Assembly: GCF_010500865.1 (NCBI RefSeq)
Contig: NZ_JAAAWN010000011.1
Coordinates: 83,158 to 147,157, forward strand
Length of the DNA: 64,000 nucleotides
From: Alteromonas profundi
Lineage (GTDB): Bacteria; Pseudomonadota; Gammaproteobacteria; Enterobacterales; Alteromonadaceae
Direction: 5' to 3'
This document shows, one piece after another, positions 61,689 through 64,000 of the stretch (the first letter of the stretch is position 1; every line of letters begins with the position of its first letter). Under the pieces are notes generated by a model, which did no database searches, had not been told where the DNA came from, and saw only the letters and a program-made list of their open reading frames with translations. A program made the translations under genes and the position numbers.

Positions 61689-62042
61689 ATGGGAAAAATA
61701 TATATAACAGGGCTCTGTGTTCCTACGCTTATCGGGGTTTATGACTGGGAGCGGGAAAGGCTTACTGAGCTTATTATTGATGTCGAGCTTGACGCAGATT
61801 TAGACAAGGCAATGGGCACAGACAATGTGGCCGATACCATTGACTATGCGAAAGTTGCTGAATGTATAGTAGAGGTTGGTAAGACAAGTCGCTTTGAGCT
61901 GTTAGAAGCGTTGGGTGGTGCAATAATGCGGGCGGTTTTGCAGCAATTTCCTGTGCACGCTATCGCAGTGAAAATTGTAAAACCGAATATATTACCTAAT
62001 GCGAATACGGTAGCTGTTGCCTTATCTCAGGTTAGAGAATAA
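61689..62042 (+). CDS. folB: Dihydroneopterin aldolase
   Basis: 118-residue folate pathway enzyme that converts dihydroneopterin to 6-hydroxymethyl-dihydropterin and glycolaldehyde. Family marks: IGVYDWERERLTELIIDVEL, the TIDYAKVAE segment, FELLEALGGAIMRAVL with the pterin-binding Glu, and VKIVKPNILPNANTVAVAL at the end. The start at MGKIYITG has AAGG upstream; the longer frame adds six residues. folK follows without a gap. Confidence 0.95.
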   Translation: MGKIYITGLCVPTLIGVYDWERERLTELIIDVELDADLDKAMGTDNVADTIDYAKVAECIVEVGKTSRFELLEALGGAIMRAVLQQFPVHAIAVKIVKPNILPNANTVAVALSQVRE

Positions 62043-62537
62043 ATGGCTGGGCACTGCATATTAATTAGCGTTGGGTCGAATATAGATCGTGAGTATTACA
62101 CGCGGGCATCTATAAAAGCCCTTGCTAAACATTTCAATAGTATTCGCTGTTCATCTGTCTATGAAAGTGAGTCGGTGGGGTTTGCCGGTAGTCCTTTTTA
62201 TAATCTAGTGGTAAGTGCGAAGACAACCCTTTCAGTGAACGATGTGTGCCAAGTACTTAAAAAAATTGAACGAGAGCATGGGCGCAAACACCATGAGAAA
62301 AAGTTTTGTTCAAGAACGTTAGATCTTGACTTGTTGACCTATGATGACAAGGTAATAAGCACACCTGTCGTACTTCCACGTGAGGAAATTCTCTATAATG
62401 CATTTGTATTATGGCCTCTTGCTGAACTCGTACCTCAGCGAAAACACCCTTCAACAGGTCGCAGTTATCAAAGTTTGTGGGATGATTTTGATAAACAAAA
62501 ACAACATTTATGGCCAATAAACTTTAGCTGGAGCTAA
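62043..62537 (+). CDS. folK: HPPK, 6-hydroxymethyl-dihydropterin pyrophosphokinase
   Basis: 164-residue enzyme transferring pyrophosphate from ATP to hydroxymethyl-dihydropterin. ISVGSNIDREYYTRASI at the start, SSVYESESVGFAGSPFYN, the catalytic RTLDLDLLTYDD with metal-binding aspartates, and LPREEILYNAFVLWPLAEL are all present. Its ATG directly follows the TAA of folB, so translation is coupled. Confidence 0.95.
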   Translation: MAGHCILISVGSNIDREYYTRASIKALAKHFNSIRCSSVYESESVGFAGSPFYNLVVSAKTTLSVNDVCQVLKKIEREHGRKHHEKKFCSRTLDLDLLTYDDKVISTPVVLPREEILYNAFVLWPLAELVPQRKHPSTGRSYQSLWDDFDKQKQHLWPINFSWS

Positions 62538-62545
62538 GCAAAGGA

Positions 62546-63346
62546 ATGACACTTTTCGAAATAATTATACTTGCTATTATCCAAGGTGTGACTGAGTTTT
62601 TGCCTATCAGTAGCTCCGGGCATTTGCTGTTGCCCGCAGAATTACTGGGTTGGATTAACCAAGGTCTAGCGTTTGACGTTGCAGTTCATGTGGGAAGCTT
62701 GCTTGCAGTAATGATCTATTTCCGCAAGGAAATTGTGCAGATGAGCATAGCTTGGGTAACGAAGGGATTTTCTAAAAATCAAAATACCGACAGTAAACTA
62801 GCGTGGTACGTAATTATTGCAACTATACCCGCTGTAATTGTGGGCTTTTTAATGAAGAGTTGGATTGAGGATAATGCGAGAACCGCCCTTGTTATAGCCG
62901 CAACTACAATTATATTTGGCTTATTATTGTGGTACGCAGACGCAACGGCAAAACGAAGCAACACGTTAGCTTCATTAAATTGGAAGCAATCATTGCTAAT
63001 AGGCATAGCACAGGTTTTGGCACTGATACCTGGAACATCGCGCTCTGGCATAACCATGACCGCAGGGTTAATGTTGGGTCTGAATAGAGAAAGTTGCGCT
63101 AGGTTTTCGTTTTTATTGTCTATTCCTGTCATTTTAGGCGCTGGATTATTAGCGACAGTCGACTTATTGCAAGCACGCGAGGCGGTAGATTGGGAAGCCT
63201 TGTTGTACGGCGCCGGATTCTCTTTCGTTAGTGCGTATCTATGTATATTTCTATTTTTAAGTTGGATATCGCGAATTGGTATGTTGCCATTTGTGATTTA
63301 TCGTCTCTTATTAGGCGCAGTATTGCTGTGGTTTGTTTTTGGATAA
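62546..63346 (+). CDS. uppP: Undecaprenyl-diphosphatase UppP (BacA)
   Basis: 266-residue inner-membrane enzyme that recycles undecaprenyl pyrophosphate for cell-wall synthesis. Two conserved motifs: EFLPISSSGHLLLP (about residue 17) and PGTSRSGITMTAG (about residue 163), with eight hydrophobic segments. The ATG is 8 bases after folK; the ribosome binding site AAAGGA is very close to the start, with GGAG further upstream. Confidence 0.96.
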   Translation: MTLFEIIILAIIQGVTEFLPISSSGHLLLPAELLGWINQGLAFDVAVHVGSLLAVMIYFRKEIVQMSIAWVTKGFSKNQNTDSKLAWYVIIATIPAVIVGFLMKSWIEDNARTALVIAATTIIFGLLLWYADATAKRSNTLASLNWKQSLLIGIAQVLALIPGTSRSGITMTAGLMLGLNRESCARFSFLLSIPVILGAGLLATVDLLQAREAVDWEALLYGAGFSFVSAYLCIFLFLSWISRIGMLPFVIYRLLLGAVLLWFVFG

Positions 63347-63382
63347 GCGTTTAGTTTTACTATTTATACATGGAGCAGAAAA

Positions 63383-63751
63383 ATGTCGGACACCATTTTT
63401 ACAAAAATAATTAATAAAGAAATACCCGCCGAAATTCTTTATGAAGATGATTTAGCGTTGGCATTTAAAGACATAAATCCCCAAGCGCCCATCCACTTTT
63501 TGGTTATACCTAAAAAGCCAATTGCGACAATTAACGATATTGAAGAGGGCGATCGAGAGGTGATTGGACACCTTTCATGGGTAGCAGCAAAAGTTGCAGG
63601 TGAGCTAGGTACCGCAGAACAAGGCTATCGTACAGTTATGAACTGTAATGAGTATGGCGGGCAAACCGTGTATCACATACATTTACACGTGCTAGGCGGC
63701 AAACTTATGGGGTGGCCACCCTATACTAATAATGCCAAGCCATTAGAGTAA
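63383..63751 (+). CDS. hinT: HIT-family hydrolase (HinT-like)
   Basis: 122-residue histidine-triad protein. [18 protein letters not shown] at the start and [18 protein letters not shown] with the H-x-H-x-H triad match the HinT/PKCI branch, which hydrolyses purine phosphoramidates. GGAGCAG precedes the start. The following intergenic region carries the TGGACACCCAC repeats. Confidence 0.94.
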   Translation: MSDTIFTKIINKEIPAEILYEDDLALAFKDINPQAPIHFLVIPKKPIATINDIEEGDREVIGHLSWVAAKVAGELGTAEQGYRTVMNCNEYGGQTVYHIHLHVLGGKLMGWPPYTNNAKPLE

Positions 63752-63770
63752 CCGCCGCTTCTGTATCCCT

Positions 63771-63935
63771 TGGACATCCACTGTTAAATAGACACCCACA
63801 GGGATTCCATACGATTACGCAGTTAACGAGACAGCCATCAACTTGTTAACTACTCCGTTTCAGATAGGCGGAATTTGTGGCTGTCTTAAATTCTCTTTGG
63901 TGAGCAAGTTAAATAATTAGATTGGTGGGTGTCTA
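63771..63935. repeat. TGGACACCCAC repeat locus 3 with internal hairpin
   Basis: TGGACATCCAC at 63771-63781 and TAGACACCCAC at 63789-63799 are 18 bases apart start-to-start. The second copy has an exact reverse complement GTGGGTGTCTA at 63925-63935. The 125 bases enclosed hold a hairpin, AGACAGCCA (63829-63837) with TGGCTGTCT (63878-63886) and TCCG/CGGA inside it. No gene is seen in the last 250 bases of the window. Confidence 0.75.
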
Positions 63936-64000
63936 TTAGCTGTAGCTAGCGCTATTAAGTACACGGTTCATTGAAACGCTTCGTATTGGCAGTGCATTGT

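Overview
The window looks like chromosomal DNA of a marine gammaproteobacterium of the Alteromonadaceae, most probably Alteromonas. The evidence is the gene content: efp with its lysylation genes epmA and epmB, an rpsU-yqeY-dnaG-rpoD operon divergent from tsaD, the plsY/folB-folK-uppP neighbourhood, several large TonB-dependent receptors and an NIT-ANTAR regulated nitrate assimilation cluster. I see no rRNA, tRNA, CRISPR array, prophage or insertion sequence, and base and codon use look even throughout.

Layout. 1-2.9 kb: small YjfB-like protein, epmB, efp, epmA (translation factor P and its modification). 3-7.2 kb: a His/Asp/Glu-rich ZnuD-like receptor behind a Zur-like operator, then three small enzymes. 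7.5-11.2 kb: a TonB receptor butted against an M19 dipeptidase. 11.2-14.8 kb: cyclophilin, rlmG, AlkB-like, bolA, PAP2. 14.8-32.3 kb: nitrate assimilation, consisting of nasR (nitrate-sensing antiterminator), a SulP transporter, nirBD-nasA-cobA-trpD2-like, nrtABC, an outer-membrane porin and mobA. 32.4-38 kb, all on the minus strand: ccoG-srkA, a cobalamin riboswitch with btuB, and dsbA. 38-45.2 kb: two hypothetical proteins, an acyl-CoA dehydrogenase, and a small carbohydrate/sugar-acid catabolic group (SDR, amidohydrolase, enolase-superfamily dehydratase, class II aldolase). 45.3-50.1 kb: an exported Nudix protein and an RND pump. 50.6-54 kb: PstS-like mini binding protein, porin and chemoreceptor. 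54.4-59.3 kb: rpoD, dnaG, yqeY, rpsU. 59.7-63.8 kb: tsaD, plsY, folB, folK, uppP, HIT protein.

The nitrate region forms a coherent system. The porin and NrtABC bring in nitrate; NasA (molybdenum bis-MGD, with guanylylation by MobA) reduces it to nitrite; NirBD reduces nitrite to ammonia using siroheme, whose first committed step is CobA. Both transcription units start with a leader ending in a strong intrinsic terminator directly before the first gene. Both are preceded by a sigma-54-type promoter: canonical for nrtA, one key base off for nirB. The ANTAR-domain NasR nearby is the obvious antiterminator. The control logic is therefore nitrogen limitation (sigma-54/NtrC) combined with nitrate (NasR).

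The least explained structure is a short repeat, TGGACACCCAC, found in three intergenic spots always just after the 3' end of a gene (about 42.1, 54.1-54.25 and 63.8-63.9 kb). It occurs as 17-18 bp-period tandem copies or as inverted pairs.
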